A stretch of DNA of 64,000 bases from Cyclobacteriaceae bacterium (GCA_025055435.1 JANWWN010000011.1:1-64000), one strand, 5' to 3'. Positions 1 through 9,920 are shown, numbered from the stretch's first letter. The notes: generated from the sequence alone by a model not told the origin. Numbers and translations are program-made.

Positions 1-60
1 GAACAGGATTTCGAAAATCCCGGAAAAACCCGGGTTACATTCGTATCAAAAGTAAAATAA
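1..60 (+). CDS. C-terminal end of an upstream CDS (partial), ...EQDFENPGKTRVTFVSKVK*
   Basis: Frame 1 is open from base 1 to TAA at 58-60; too short to identify. Confidence 0.4.
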   Translation, partial: EQDFENPGKTRVTFVSKVK

Positions 61-133
61 AGGCCCAAACGCCCCACGTTTGGTAAAAAAGTTCATTTAA
101 TTTTAGTAATTTGTTTAACTAAACCCTGTTTCT

Positions 134-1177
134 ATGACTAAGACCCAAAAAACCGTAGTGGGAGTAATTGCCCTTTTGGCCGTGGGCGCCTTTGCCTACT
201 TCATCGCCAGTGGAAAATTGAATTTTTCACCGGAAGATGCAGAAGGCTCCGGTATTACCGGTGTGAAAAAAGCAGAAAAGTATAGAAGTGGAAACACTGC
301 ATCGGTTGATTTGCAGGGAGCTGAGGTTCAACAACTGTTGCAGAACGACCAGTTTCAGCAGCTGATGAGTGACCGTAACTTCAGAGAATTGATGAAGTCA
401 CCAACTTTTACGGAGCTGGCCAAAAATCCCGAATTCCTTGAACTGGCACGCAGCGCTGAATTCATGGAGCTCATGAAAAATGATGCGTTTACTGAACTGG
501 CCAAGAATTCGTCTTTCCTGGATTTAGCCAAGAGCGCTGAATTTGCCGAACTGGCCAAGAACGCATCGTTCATGGACCTGATGAAAAGCAGTTCATTTAC
601 TGAGTTAGCTAAAAGCAGCCAGTTTGCTGACCTGATGAAATCAGCGGCATTCATGGAGGTTGCAAAAAATCCGGCATTTGATGACCTGGCCAAGAACCCG
701 GCCATGATGGACCTTGCTAAGCGCGGACAGTTTGCTGAGTTAGCAAAAAATCCTGATTTCGCTGAATTGGCCAAAAGCTCAAGTTTCCAGGAACTGGCTA
801 AAAATCCTGCCTTCACCGCTTTAGCTAAAAATGCCCAATTTATAGATCTGGCGAAAAATCCGGCGTTTGCCGATCTGGCTAAGAACGCAGCCTTTGCCGA
901 CTTAGCGAAGAATGCGCAGTTCATTGATCTGGCCAAAAATCCCGCTTTTGTTGACCTGGCCAAGAATGCTCAGTTTGCTGATTTGATGAAATCTTCTCAA
1001 TTCCTTGAACTGGCTAAATCGCCTGCCTTTGCTGATTTAGCTAAAAATGCCCAGTTTGCCGAACTGGCTAAAAATCCGGCCTTTGCCGACCTGATGAAAA
1101 ATGAAACCTTTACTGAACTGATGAAGTCTTCGCAGTTTGCCGATCTGGAAAAGATGGCAACAGCAGCTGATAACTAA
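134..1177 (+). CDS. Membrane-anchored protein of ~30 tandem nonapeptide repeats ([P/A/S]xFx[D/E]L[A/M]K[N/S])
   Basis: ATG start; N-terminal TM helix VVGVIALLAVGAFAYFIA; uninterrupted 9-aa repeat over ~270 aa. Confidence 0.9.
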   Translation: MTKTQKTVVGVIALLAVGAFAYFIASGKLNFSPEDAEGSGITGVKKAEKYRSGNTASVDLQGAEVQQLLQNDQFQQLMSDRNFRELMKSPTFTELAKNPEFLELARSAEFMELMKNDAFTELAKNSSFLDLAKSAEFAELAKNASFMDLMKSSSFTELAKSSQFADLMKSAAFMEVAKNPAFDDLAKNPAMMDLAKRGQFAELAKNPDFAELAKSSSFQELAKNPAFTALAKNAQFIDLAKNPAFADLAKNAAFADLAKNAQFIDLAKNPAFVDLAKNAQFADLMKSSQFLELAKSPAFADLAKNAQFAELAKNPAFADLMKNETFTELMKSSQFADLEKMATAADN

Positions 1178-1205
1178 ACGATAAACGTTTCATCAGTTTA
1201 ATCGC

Positions 1206-1236
1206 AAGCCGTCATTATGAAAATGACGGCTTTTTG
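1206..1236 (+). terminator. Intrinsic terminator aagccgtcatt-atgaa-aatgacggctt + T-run
   Basis: Perfect 11-bp stem, 5-nt loop, followed by TTTGTTTT, 29 bp after the repeat-protein stop. Confidence 0.9.
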
Positions 1237-1269
1237 TTTTATTTTTCCTAACCAACCTATGTCTGAAGT

Positions 1270-4200
1270 ATGCGGATATATGCAATGATCTTCCTCTTGC
1301 TGCATAGCATTGCAGGCAAGGCACAACTAAACAAAATCGAAACCCAGGATCTACGGTTAATTACATATGACTTCGGCCACAAATACATTTTACCCCATGC
1401 CGGTCGATGCTTTCACAATGCCCTGAATTTTCACAAAAAGCTGTTCGATTATACTCCTTCAGAGAAAATAACCGTGCTTATCCAGGATTTTGGAGATTTT
1501 GGAAACGGAGGCGCAACGGCTGTACCGCGAAATGTAATTACCATGGGGCTGTCGCCTTTCAGCTATACGTTTGAAACCAGTCCGGCAGGCGAACGGGTAT
1601 TCAGTATGATGAACCACGAGTTGGTTCATGTAATAGCACTGGACAACAGCAGCAGTTCTGACCGATTTTTTCAGAAAATATTTTTCGGCAAAGTTGCCCC
1701 CACGAAAGAAAATCCGCTTTCGGGTTTTTACAGTTACCTGACAAGCCCGCGGAGGTACTCACCGCGCTGGTATCACGAAGGCATAGCTTCCTATGTTGAA
1801 ACATGGATGAGCGGAGGTGTAGGACTTGCCATGGGAAGTTATGATGAGATGGTTTTCCGTACCCGTGTTTTGGATAAGGCAAGGATTTATACAGCTCAGG
1901 GTTTAGAAGCCGAAGGCACGACAACCGACTTCCAAGGCAAAACCAATTCTTACTTGTATGGAACTCGCTTTATGGGTTATCTATCCTATCAGTATGGACC
2001 TGAAAAAATCATAGAATGGGTGAGCCGAAGAGATGGCAGCCGTAGGGCGTGGTCAGCCCAGTTTAAAAACGTTTTTGGTAAACCGCTTAATCAATCCTGG
2101 AATGAGTGGATTGATTTCGAAAAAAAATGGCAGCAGGAAAACATCCAGCGCATTAAAGAATATCCGGTAACACCGATGGAAGTTATATCCCATCAAACCA
2201 TTGGCTCGGTCTCGCTGCCACATTACGATAAAAAACGAAATGTAGTTTACATCGCTGTTAACTATCCCGGTCAGGTGCCCCATCTGGCCGCGTTGGATTT
2301 AAAAACCGGAAAGCTTAACCGGTTGCATGACATCAAAGGAGCTGCCTTGTTTTATGTATCATCACTTACATTTGATAAGCATGATAAATTATATTTCACA
2401 ACCGACAATGATGCCTGGCGTGATCTGATGTGCTACGATCTTCAAACCAAAAAAGTAACACGGCTTCAACGGGATTTCCGAACCGGAGACCTTGCATATA
2501 ATCAGAAAGATCAATCCATTTGGGGCATTAAACATCTAAACGGCTACTCCACAATCGTCCAAATACCGCAAACACCCGACAAGTCCGGTAGGCCCTACAG
2601 CGCGTGGCGTCAACGGTACACACTACCATACGGTCATGATATATTCGATATTGACATCTCTCCTGACGGCAAGCTGCTTAGTGCCGCCGTATCTGATTAT
2701 CGCGGCAATCAGTCCTTACTGTTATTCCGGCTTGACAGTCTTGAGGTTAACAAAGTTTCGATGGATACCATCTTCAATTTTGAAATTTCTTCACCCCAAA
2801 GCTTCCGATTCACGGATGATGGCCGTTATCTGATCGGCAGCTCCTATTATTCAGGCGTAAGCAATATTTACCGGGTTGATCTTCAAACTAAAGAGATTGT
2901 GCCGATGAGTAATGCCATTACGGGTTTGTTCAGGCCACTCCAGATTAATGATGAGAAATTACTGGCTTTTAATTTTACGGCCAATGGATTTCAACCCGTA
3001 TTTATTCCAAATCAGCCTGTAGAAGAAATCGGAACCATCGAGTTCCTTGGCAATAAGACGATTGAAAAACATCCCATACTGAAAACATGGGAATTACCCA
3101 TGGCCTCTTCAACCGATATAAACATTGAAGCACTTACCCGGGAACAAGGTCAGTACAGGCCGGGTAAACACATTGCATTAAATTCAGCCTATCCTATCAT
3201 TACGGGCTATAAAAATTTTATTGGAGCCGGATATACTTTCAACCTGGCCGACCCGCTTAACTTCAGGGAATTTGAGTTTACCGTATCCTATACTCCGCGA
3301 AGCTGGCAGAATAAACTGGCCAGCGAAGCCGACACAACGAATTTAATACTGGAAGATGATGAACGATTGCACTTATCGTTAACTGGAAAGATCGGGCGTT
3401 ATAATTTCAGTCTTCATCATAATCCGGCCAGTTTCTACGATTTATTTGGCCCGACACGGGTTTCACGCAGGGGAACGATGGGAAGACTTGAATACACCCG
3501 TCCTTTAATCTGGGATATGCCTCGAAAACTTGATCTGACAGTTGGTACAGGATTTTTTTATGGATTGCAGAAATCACCTTTCTTCCAGCAAATCGACACA
3601 CAGGAATTCACCGATAGCCTGTTCATTAACCTGGATGCTTCATTGGTGTACAGCAATTTACGCAGTTCGATAGGTGCCGTAGATCCGGAAAAAGGATTTC
3701 GCTGGACCTTCCGGACACTCTCGGCAACATCCAACGGAAAGTACTATGCCACACTAGTCGGGTCATGGGATGTAGGTTTTCAACTACCTGTTAATCACCT
3801 GTCGCTCTGGTTGCGGACTGCTGCCGGCAGTTCGCTGAATGATGCGTTTAATCCGTTTACCCGCTTTGGGTTTGCCGCATTTGGAAACAACATTATCGAT
3901 TATCAGGCTGCCCGCAGATACCGAAATATATTTTCGTTTCCAGGTGTTGGGTTTGATGCCAGTCGTTTCATCATAGCCAAAAGTTTCGCCAAAGGCATGG
4001 CCGAACTGGTGCTCCCCCCGATTCGCTTCCGCCATGCAGGAACTTTGAATTTTTATTCAAACTGGATGCAGTTTTCTCTCTTTTCTTCCTTACTGACTAC
4101 CTCCGAACCTGAATTTGGAAAAAGTCGGTTTATTAATGCCGGCGCTCAACTGGATATTAAGCTGGTGATTTTTTCTTTACTTGAATCCACTTTTTCAGTG

Positions 4201-4278
4201 GGCTATGCACGGGCTGCCGACCTCCTTAATAAGGACACTTTCCAGGAATGGATGGTTTCGTTAAAACTTCTTAAATAA
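1270..4278 (+). CDS. Secreted HExxH metallopeptidase-like domain + TolB-like beta-propeller + C-terminal outer-membrane beta-barrel-like region
   Basis: Signal peptide; HELVH followed by YHEGIASYVE (gluzincin-like HExxH...E); propeller-like repeats (SPDGKLLSAAVSDYRG); C-terminal aromatic-rich strands. Confidence 0.75.
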   Translation: MRIYAMIFLLLHSIAGKAQLNKIETQDLRLITYDFGHKYILPHAGRCFHNALNFHKKLFDYTPSEKITVLIQDFGDFGNGGATAVPRNVITMGLSPFSYTFETSPAGERVFSMMNHELVHVIALDNSSSSDRFFQKIFFGKVAPTKENPLSGFYSYLTSPRRYSPRWYHEGIASYVETWMSGGVGLAMGSYDEMVFRTRVLDKARIYTAQGLEAEGTTTDFQGKTNSYLYGTRFMGYLSYQYGPEKIIEWVSRRDGSRRAWSAQFKNVFGKPLNQSWNEWIDFEKKWQQENIQRIKEYPVTPMEVISHQTIGSVSLPHYDKKRNVVYIAVNYPGQVPHLAALDLKTGKLNRLHDIKGAALFYVSSLTFDKHDKLYFTTDNDAWRDLMCYDLQTKKVTRLQRDFRTGDLAYNQKDQSIWGIKHLNGYSTIVQIPQTPDKSGRPYSAWRQRYTLPYGHDIFDIDISPDGKLLSAAVSDYRGNQSLLLFRLDSLEVNKVSMDTIFNFEISSPQSFRFTDDGRYLIGSSYYSGVSNIYRVDLQTKEIVPMSNAITGLFRPLQINDEKLLAFNFTANGFQPVFIPNQPVEEIGTIEFLGNKTIEKHPILKTWELPMASSTDINIEALTREQGQYRPGKHIALNSAYPIITGYKNFIGAGYTFNLADPLNFREFEFTVSYTPRSWQNKLASEADTTNLILEDDERLHLSLTGKIGRYNFSLHHNPASFYDLFGPTRVSRRGTMGRLEYTRPLIWDMPRKLDLTVGTGFFYGLQKSPFFQQIDTQEFTDSLFINLDASLVYSNLRSSIGAVDPEKGFRWTFRTLSATSNGKYYATLVGSWDVGFQLPVNHLSLWLRTAAGSSLNDAFNPFTRFGFAAFGNNIIDYQAARRYRNIFSFPGVGFDASRFIIAKSFAKGMAELVLPPIRFRHAGTLNFYSNWMQFSLFSSLLTTSEPEFGKSRFINAGAQLDIKLVIFSLLESTFSVGYARAADLLNKDTFQEWMVSLKLLK

Positions 4279-4288
4279 GATTTCTGCC

Positions 4289-4990
4289 ATGCAATTGTTC
4301 TTCCTTATATCACTTGCGTTGCTTCCGGGTTTGTTAATTGCCGTTTATCTTTATCTTCATGACAAACATGAACCCGAACCGATAGGGTTGGTTATTATCA
4401 GCTTCTTTTTAGGTGCTGTCAGTTTTTTCCTGAACTTGCTTATTGCCTGGCCGGTAGATAAGCTCATTCCGGTTGATGACCACGACCTTACCGCCCAGGC
4501 TATCCATGCATTTGCTGTTGTTGCCTTTATCGAAGAATTAAGTAAGTTTCTTTTTCTGCGATTCTTTATATATCCCAATAAAAATTTTAATGAACCTTTA
4601 GACGGAATTATATATGCCGTAATGATCGGCATGGGCTTTGCAACCGCAGAAAATGTTCTCTATGTATGGGAAGGCGGCTTCGACACGGCCATTATTCGAA
4701 TGTTTTCTGCTATTCCGGCTCATGCCATGTTCTCGGTAATGATGGGTTACTGGATGGGTCGCGCCAAATTTATCCACCACTTTGAAACGCGGTATGCCCT
4801 GCTGGGTTTGCTTAGTGCGGTATTACTTCACGGTTTGTACGATTACTTTTTGTTTATCTCCTTCCTGCCAGGCATTTGGATTTGGTCGTTTGTTACACTC
4901 GCAATCGGTATTTACCTCGGAAGAAAGGCCATTCAAATTCATATTCACTCATCACCTTTTATTGAAATGAAAAAAGCTTCTCAGGATTGA
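4289..4990 (+). CDS. PrsW family intramembrane metalloprotease
   Basis: Multi-TM; FIEELSKF (EExxK), GFATAENVLYV, HAMFSVMMGYW, LLHGLYDYFLF motifs. Confidence 0.85.
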   Translation: MQLFFLISLALLPGLLIAVYLYLHDKHEPEPIGLVIISFFLGAVSFFLNLLIAWPVDKLIPVDDHDLTAQAIHAFAVVAFIEELSKFLFLRFFIYPNKNFNEPLDGIIYAVMIGMGFATAENVLYVWEGGFDTAIIRMFSAIPAHAMFSVMMGYWMGRAKFIHHFETRYALLGLLSAVLLHGLYDYFLFISFLPGIWIWSFVTLAIGIYLGRKAIQIHIHSSPFIEMKKASQD

Positions 4991-5003
4991 GAAGCTTTTT
5001 TCA
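4971..5003. terminator. Bidirectional intrinsic terminator aaaaagcttctca-ggat-tgagaagcttttt
   Basis: Perfect 13-bp stem with A/T tracts on both sides between convergent genes; contains the prsW stop codon. Confidence 0.9.
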
Positions 5004-5019
5004 TAATCATATTAACAAA

Positions 5020-6315
5020 TCATTTCATCTGCCCGTACTTCCGCGAATACCGTTCGTACAGTTCCTGCTGGTTGCCGGAAAGTGTAATTCTTTTACCGCT
5101 AATGAAAGCCATCAGCAGGTTATTGGTGCGGTAATCCAGCGCATCACCTTCGCTAACGAATAATGTAGCATCCTTCCCTACTTCCAATGAGCCGACACGC
5201 TTGTCAATGCCCAGCGCTTTAGCCGTATTGAGTGTAATAGTTTTGAGCGCTTCCTCTTTATCCATGCCGTAAGCCACGGCCGTGCCGGCAAAGAATGGAA
5301 GGTTTCGCCCGTTGTGAAGTGCTCCGGCACAAAATAAGGACACCTGTACGCCGGCCTGGTGTAAGAGGTACGGAGCCCGGAACGGTAAATCGATGTCATC
5401 ATCGATGCGATCGGGCAAATTATGCGTGTCCTGGATAATCACAGGTATGTTGTTTTCTTTTAAGAAATCAGCTACCCACACAGCGCTGGTTCCGGTAATC
5501 AATGTAATTTTTTGCACACCCTGACGCTGGGCAAAACGCACACTTTCAACGATTTCTTTGGGCGAGCCCGCATGTATGAATAAAATTTTACGGCCATCGA
5601 AAAGACCTTGCATAGCTTCGAATTTAAGGTTGGTTTCGCGGGCCGCCTGCTGACCATACGCCTTGGCTTCGGTAAAGAACTGATGAAGTTCGGTAACCTG
5701 TTTGTCGTATTCGTTATTTGCCTGCTCACTGAAGGTAAAGGTGTTAAAGTCAAATTGCCGGCGCATCATAGATGGCCAGTTCATGTGTATGCCTATATCA
5801 ATGCTGTGCGCTGCATCTTCCCAGTTCCAACCTTCCATCTCCATTACCGATGATGTACCCGAGATGGTACCACCGGTGGGTGTGGCTTCGGCCAACAAAA
5901 CTCCGTTGAAACGGAAAGTCGGTATAAATTCACTGTCCGTATTATAAGCAATTAAAGCGCGAACATTGGGATTCATTTCTCCGCGCTCCTGAAAATCGTT
6001 CATGGCACGGATGGAAGTAACCTCCTGCAAACCAACCTGGGAATTGGGAAGAATAAAACCCGGGTAGATGTGCTTTCCGCTTACATTGATTACTTCATAA
6101 CCAGACAGGTTCGGGTTAGAAGAAGCCGGAGCCACAATGGTAAGCTTTCCTTTATCAAATGCAACAACGGCGTTATTGATTACCTGTCCGTTACCCAAAT
6201 GTGCTGTTGCCCCGGTCAGCGCGATGGGTTTTGATTGTGGGGGCGCAGGAACAGGCGTCTGTGCATAAGCAACACCCAGTAGAAAAAGCAGCGTAATATA
6301 TACGAATGTTTTCAT
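5020..6315 (-). CDS. Secreted amidohydrolase-fold protein, metal site apparently degenerate
   Basis: Signal peptide MKTFVYITLLFLLGVAYAQ; GKHIYPGFILPNSQVG where PGxIDxHxH is expected; LNTAKALGIDKRVGSLEVGKDATLFV C-terminal motif. Confidence 0.8.
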   Translation of the reverse strand: MKTFVYITLLFLLGVAYAQTPVPAPPQSKPIALTGATAHLGNGQVINNAVVAFDKGKLTIVAPASSNPNLSGYEVINVSGKHIYPGFILPNSQVGLQEVTSIRAMNDFQERGEMNPNVRALIAYNTDSEFIPTFRFNGVLLAEATPTGGTISGTSSVMEMEGWNWEDAAHSIDIGIHMNWPSMMRRQFDFNTFTFSEQANNEYDKQVTELHQFFTEAKAYGQQAARETNLKFEAMQGLFDGRKILFIHAGSPKEIVESVRFAQRQGVQKITLITGTSAVWVADFLKENNIPVIIQDTHNLPDRIDDDIDLPFRAPYLLHQAGVQVSLFCAGALHNGRNLPFFAGTAVAYGMDKEEALKTITLNTAKALGIDKRVGSLEVGKDATLFVSEGDALDYRTNNLLMAFISGKRITLSGNQQELYERYSRKYGQMK

Positions 6316-6337
6316 AACTGATTTTCGGTTTTTAAGA

Positions 6338-9300
6338 TTAATGATCATGATCATCGAATTCCACTCCCAATACATCTTCGCAGTGGAACATTACCTGCGA
6401 ACGGCCCTCACCGCGTTGCGTAGGAGCGCCTGCGCGTTTCGCATCCTTCATTTTCTGAATCAGGCGTGCACGCTCCGCTTCCTGCTCTTTACGATTTTGT
6501 GCGTCCTTTTCGATATCGAAGTACACCTTGCCATCGATGATTGTTTTTTCCGCTTTGGCATACACGCTCAAAGGATGGTCGGTCCACAACACCACATCAG
6601 CTGACTTACCTACTTTTATGCTTCCCATCTGATTATCCAGGTGAAGCATTTTGGCTGGATTAAGCGTCACGGTTTTCAGTGCCTCCTCTTCACTCAAACC
6701 ACCGTATTTCACGGTCTTGGCTGCCTCCTGATTCAGGCGTCTTCCCATTTCCGCATCATCCGAATTGATTGCCGTAAGTACGCCGGCCCGGGTAAGAATC
6801 GCAGCATTGTAAGGTATGGCATAACGCACTTCCCACTTATAATTCCACCAGTCGGCAAATGAAGAAGCAGCCACACCGTGTTGTGCCATCTTATCGGCCA
6901 CCTTATAACCCTCAAGAATATGCGTGAACGTGTTAACCCGGAAATTAAACTTTTCGGCAACCTTCATCAGCATATTGATTTCACTTTGCACATAAGAATG
7001 GCACGTGATGAAGAGTTTTTTATTGATGATGTCGAGCATCGCCTCTTCGGCCAGATCCCTGCGCGGTTTAATGGCCGTTGCTTTTTCTTTTGCCGGCAAG
7101 CTGTTGTATGCATCCCATTTCTTCTTGTATTCCAATGCGCTGGTAAAAGCATCCATGTACACTTGCTCTACTCCCATGCGGGTTTGCGGATAGCGTATGG
7201 AATTGGCATTGGCGGTCCGCTTCACATTTTCACCCAGTGCAAACTTGATGAAACGATCCGCTCCCTGAATCTTATAATTTTCCGGTGCTTCGCCCCAGCG
7301 AAGTTTTACAAGTGCCGATTGCCCGCCTATAGGATTGGCCGATCCGTGTAATATCTGAACAGCCACTACACCTCCTGCCAGGGCCCGGTAAACGTTAATG
7401 TTTTCAGCGTCAATATTATCGCCAATGCGCACCATACCCGAATTGGTTGCCACGTCGTTCACACTTGCGGTGGCAATGTGTGAGTGTTCATCAATGATAC
7501 CGGGTGTAAGGTGCTTACCGGTTCCGTCAATAATTTTTGCTCCCGGTTCGGACAGATTTTTTCCGATGCGGGCGATTTTTCCATCTTTTATCAACACATC
7601 CGTGTTCTGTAAAATGCCTTCGGCCTCATTCGTCCATACCGTTGCATTCCTGATGATCATGGTTTCGGCAACGGGCAATGAAGGATAGCCATGCGCTATG
7701 AAAGGATAAATGACCTTACCTACTTCCGGAGTCTTTTTATCCTGGGCACCCGCACGTCCGGCAGTATTTGATTTTACGTCACCGGTGCGGGTAGCTGACC
7801 AGTTCACCCACTGACCGTTGACCAACTGACCTTTGCCTTTCCAACCGTTGTTTTCTGTCCAGCCTGACAGGCGAATGGTACCTGATTCTTTAGGACTGGG
7901 TTTGAAGCTTAACGTAATCAGATTTTCCTTAAAGGTGGCGGTTGCATCCACGGAAGTGGTGTCATTTAATTTTACTTTGGCTTTGTGTGCGCCTGCCTCT
8001 CCACTCACTTCGAGCACGTAGTTGGTTTCGCCTACGGAAAGCTGATAGTTACCACTGAAGTCCTTTGTATCCAGAGGTTTAATGCTGTATGGCTTACCCT
8101 GGATCCAGTTTTCGTAAATGATGGTTTTTTCGTCAAAAATTTTACCTGAGGTAATCAGGAAGTTGGCAATCATCCCTTTTTTAAGACTGCCAATCTGATT
8201 ATCCATGCCAATTAATTGAGCCGGTGTGGCAGTAAGCGCTTTCAGGGCTGCTCCTTCACTCAGGCCGTATTCCATGGCTTTACGGATGTTGGGAATAAAA
8301 TCAGCGACTCTTCGCAAACCATTGGCTGTTATGACAAAAGGAATACCTGCTTTTTCTAAAGCAGCCAGGTTGGTAGGAGCCAGCTCCCAATGTTTCATTT
8401 CAGCTAATGAAACACGGGCAGCATCAAGCGGGTCTTCCACGTCGTAGGCATCGGGGAAGTTTACCGGGACAATCAGTGTAGCCCGCGTTGATTTGATTTC
8501 ATTGATGCGCTTGTATTCATCACCGCCACCCTTGATGATGTACTGCACGCCAAATTCATCGCCTACTTTATCCGCACGCAAAATGTTCATCCAACTGTTG
8601 GCTTCAAAAATCTGCGGCAGCTTTTGATTCTGAATCCAGGCTTCCAACGAATTATCGGCAAAAGGCCGTGGATTATGGCTGCCAAACCACTCGGCATCCA
8701 GATAGGTTTGCCGCAAAAGGGCAATACATCCCATCAGCGATGAAGGATAGTTTTGGGTGGAAGAACCTTTATCAAAAGAGTACAATGCAGCTGCCTTCTG
8801 ACGCAACATCACCTGATTATCCGATGTCTCCCCCAGGGTTACAAAAGCACCGGTACCGCGGGCAATACCATCGGGCTTGTGAGAAAGAACGGCACCAAAA
8901 CCGGCTTTACGCAATTCATCCGCCGATTTGTTGTTAATGGTAAATTCATCGGCCGCGTTATAATGCGAACGAATGGCCTGGTTGGCATTGTAAGCACCTT
9001 TGGTATTCGATTGGATTTGTTCAACCCCGGAAAAGCCGCCTCCTCTGGGCCGTTGTACTTCGGGTAAGCCGTAGTAGGATGACAAGTCAATAAAGGCAGG
9101 ATAAATGTATTTACCCTTCAGGTCATACACCGCATACCCGCGCGGCACGCTGATGTTTGTGCCCACTTGTTCAATCTTGCCATCCCTAACCAACAGGGTG
9201 GCATTGTTCAATGTAGTTTGCGCATCTACCACAACGGTGGCATTGGTAAAGGCAAACAAGCCGGCTCGGGGGTCTTTCACATCATTGCGCGGGAAAGTCT

Positions 9301-9358
9301 CCTGCGCAGCAAGCGGCATAGCCAGAGCCAGTAATAAAACCAGTAGCAGTCTTTTCAT
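6338..9358 (-). CDS. Tandem two-domain amidohydrolase (N-domain degenerate, C-domain with intact HxH)
   Basis: Signal peptide MKRLLLVLLLALAMPLAAQ; N-half GKYIYPAFIDLSSYYG, C-half GKHLTPGIIDEHSH, THILEGY, INSDDAE. Confidence 0.85.
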   Translation of the reverse strand: MKRLLLVLLLALAMPLAAQETFPRNDVKDPRAGLFAFTNATVVVDAQTTLNNATLLVRDGKIEQVGTNISVPRGYAVYDLKGKYIYPAFIDLSSYYGLPEVQRPRGGGFSGVEQIQSNTKGAYNANQAIRSHYNAADEFTINNKSADELRKAGFGAVLSHKPDGIARGTGAFVTLGETSDNQVMLRQKAAALYSFDKGSSTQNYPSSLMGCIALLRQTYLDAEWFGSHNPRPFADNSLEAWIQNQKLPQIFEANSWMNILRADKVGDEFGVQYIIKGGGDEYKRINEIKSTRATLIVPVNFPDAYDVEDPLDAARVSLAEMKHWELAPTNLAALEKAGIPFVITANGLRRVADFIPNIRKAMEYGLSEGAALKALTATPAQLIGMDNQIGSLKKGMIANFLITSGKIFDEKTIIYENWIQGKPYSIKPLDTKDFSGNYQLSVGETNYVLEVSGEAGAHKAKVKLNDTTSVDATATFKENLITLSFKPSPKESGTIRLSGWTENNGWKGKGQLVNGQWVNWSATRTGDVKSNTAGRAGAQDKKTPEVGKVIYPFIAHGYPSLPVAETMIIRNATVWTNEAEGILQNTDVLIKDGKIARIGKNLSEPGAKIIDGTGKHLTPGIIDEHSHIATASVNDVATNSGMVRIGDNIDAENINVYRALAGGVVAVQILHGSANPIGGQSALVKLRWGEAPENYKIQGADRFIKFALGENVKRTANANSIRYPQTRMGVEQVYMDAFTSALEYKKKWDAYNSLPAKEKATAIKPRRDLAEEAMLDIINKKLFITCHSYVQSEINMLMKVAEKFNFRVNTFTHILEGYKVADKMAQHGVAASSFADWWNYKWEVRYAIPYNAAILTRAGVLTAINSDDAEMGRRLNQEAAKTVKYGGLSEEEALKTVTLNPAKMLHLDNQMGSIKVGKSADVVLWTDHPLSVYAKAEKTIIDGKVYFDIEKDAQNRKEQEAERARLIQKMKDAKRAGAPTQRGEGRSQVMFHCEDVLGVEFDDHDH

Positions 9359-9536
9359 AGTATTTTGATTCAAGCGGTCGAAAGGTAAACATTGAAAGCA
9401 CTTACCCAAAAAAGATAGGGATATGCGGTTAAATTGCCTGTTCAGCGACGTATCTTAACCATACGGTATATTTCATCGGAACCGATGTATTTTTCCGGAA
9501 AGAGAGTATTCATTAATTTTTCAATAATCCGATTCA

Positions 9537-9920
9537 ATGCTCCCGTTTCTTAATGCTTTCTTTTTTGTATTTCATACATTATTCACGCTTTTTAATTTGA
9601 CTGGGTGGCTTTTTCCGCGATTACGCAGACTACACCTGTTTACCATAGGTATCACTGCTTTTTCCTGGTTCGTATTGGGTTTATGGTATGGATGGGGTTA
9701 TTGCCTGTGCACCGACTGGCATTGGCAGATAAGGGAAGCGATGGGTTTACACGACCAATCACCTTCGTATATTCATTTTCTGATTTTGAAACTCACGGGA
9801 CTGAACGCCAACCCGGAATGGGTAGATGTTGCCACCGCAGCTGGATTTCTTATTGGTTTAATGGGAACGTTGTGGGCAAATTTCTTTAGAAAGCATAAAA
9901 AGCCAGAGCGTACACGGTAA
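9537..9920 (+). CDS. DUF2784-like small membrane protein
   Basis: 127 aa, 3-4 TM segments, LWYGWGYCLCTDWHWQIR motif. Confidence 0.6.
   Translation: MLPFLNAFFFVFHTLFTLFNLTGWLFPRLRRLHLFTIGITAFSWFVLGLWYGWGYCLCTDWHWQIREAMGLHDQSPSYIHFLILKLTGLNANPEWVDVATAAGFLIGLMGTLWANFFRKHKKPERTR

Noticed and set aside
6878-7351. 157-aa plus-strand ORF inside the amidohydrolase gene (and many similar 60-110 aa shadows across the window)
   Set aside because: Fully antisense to confidently assigned genes with no independent domain evidence
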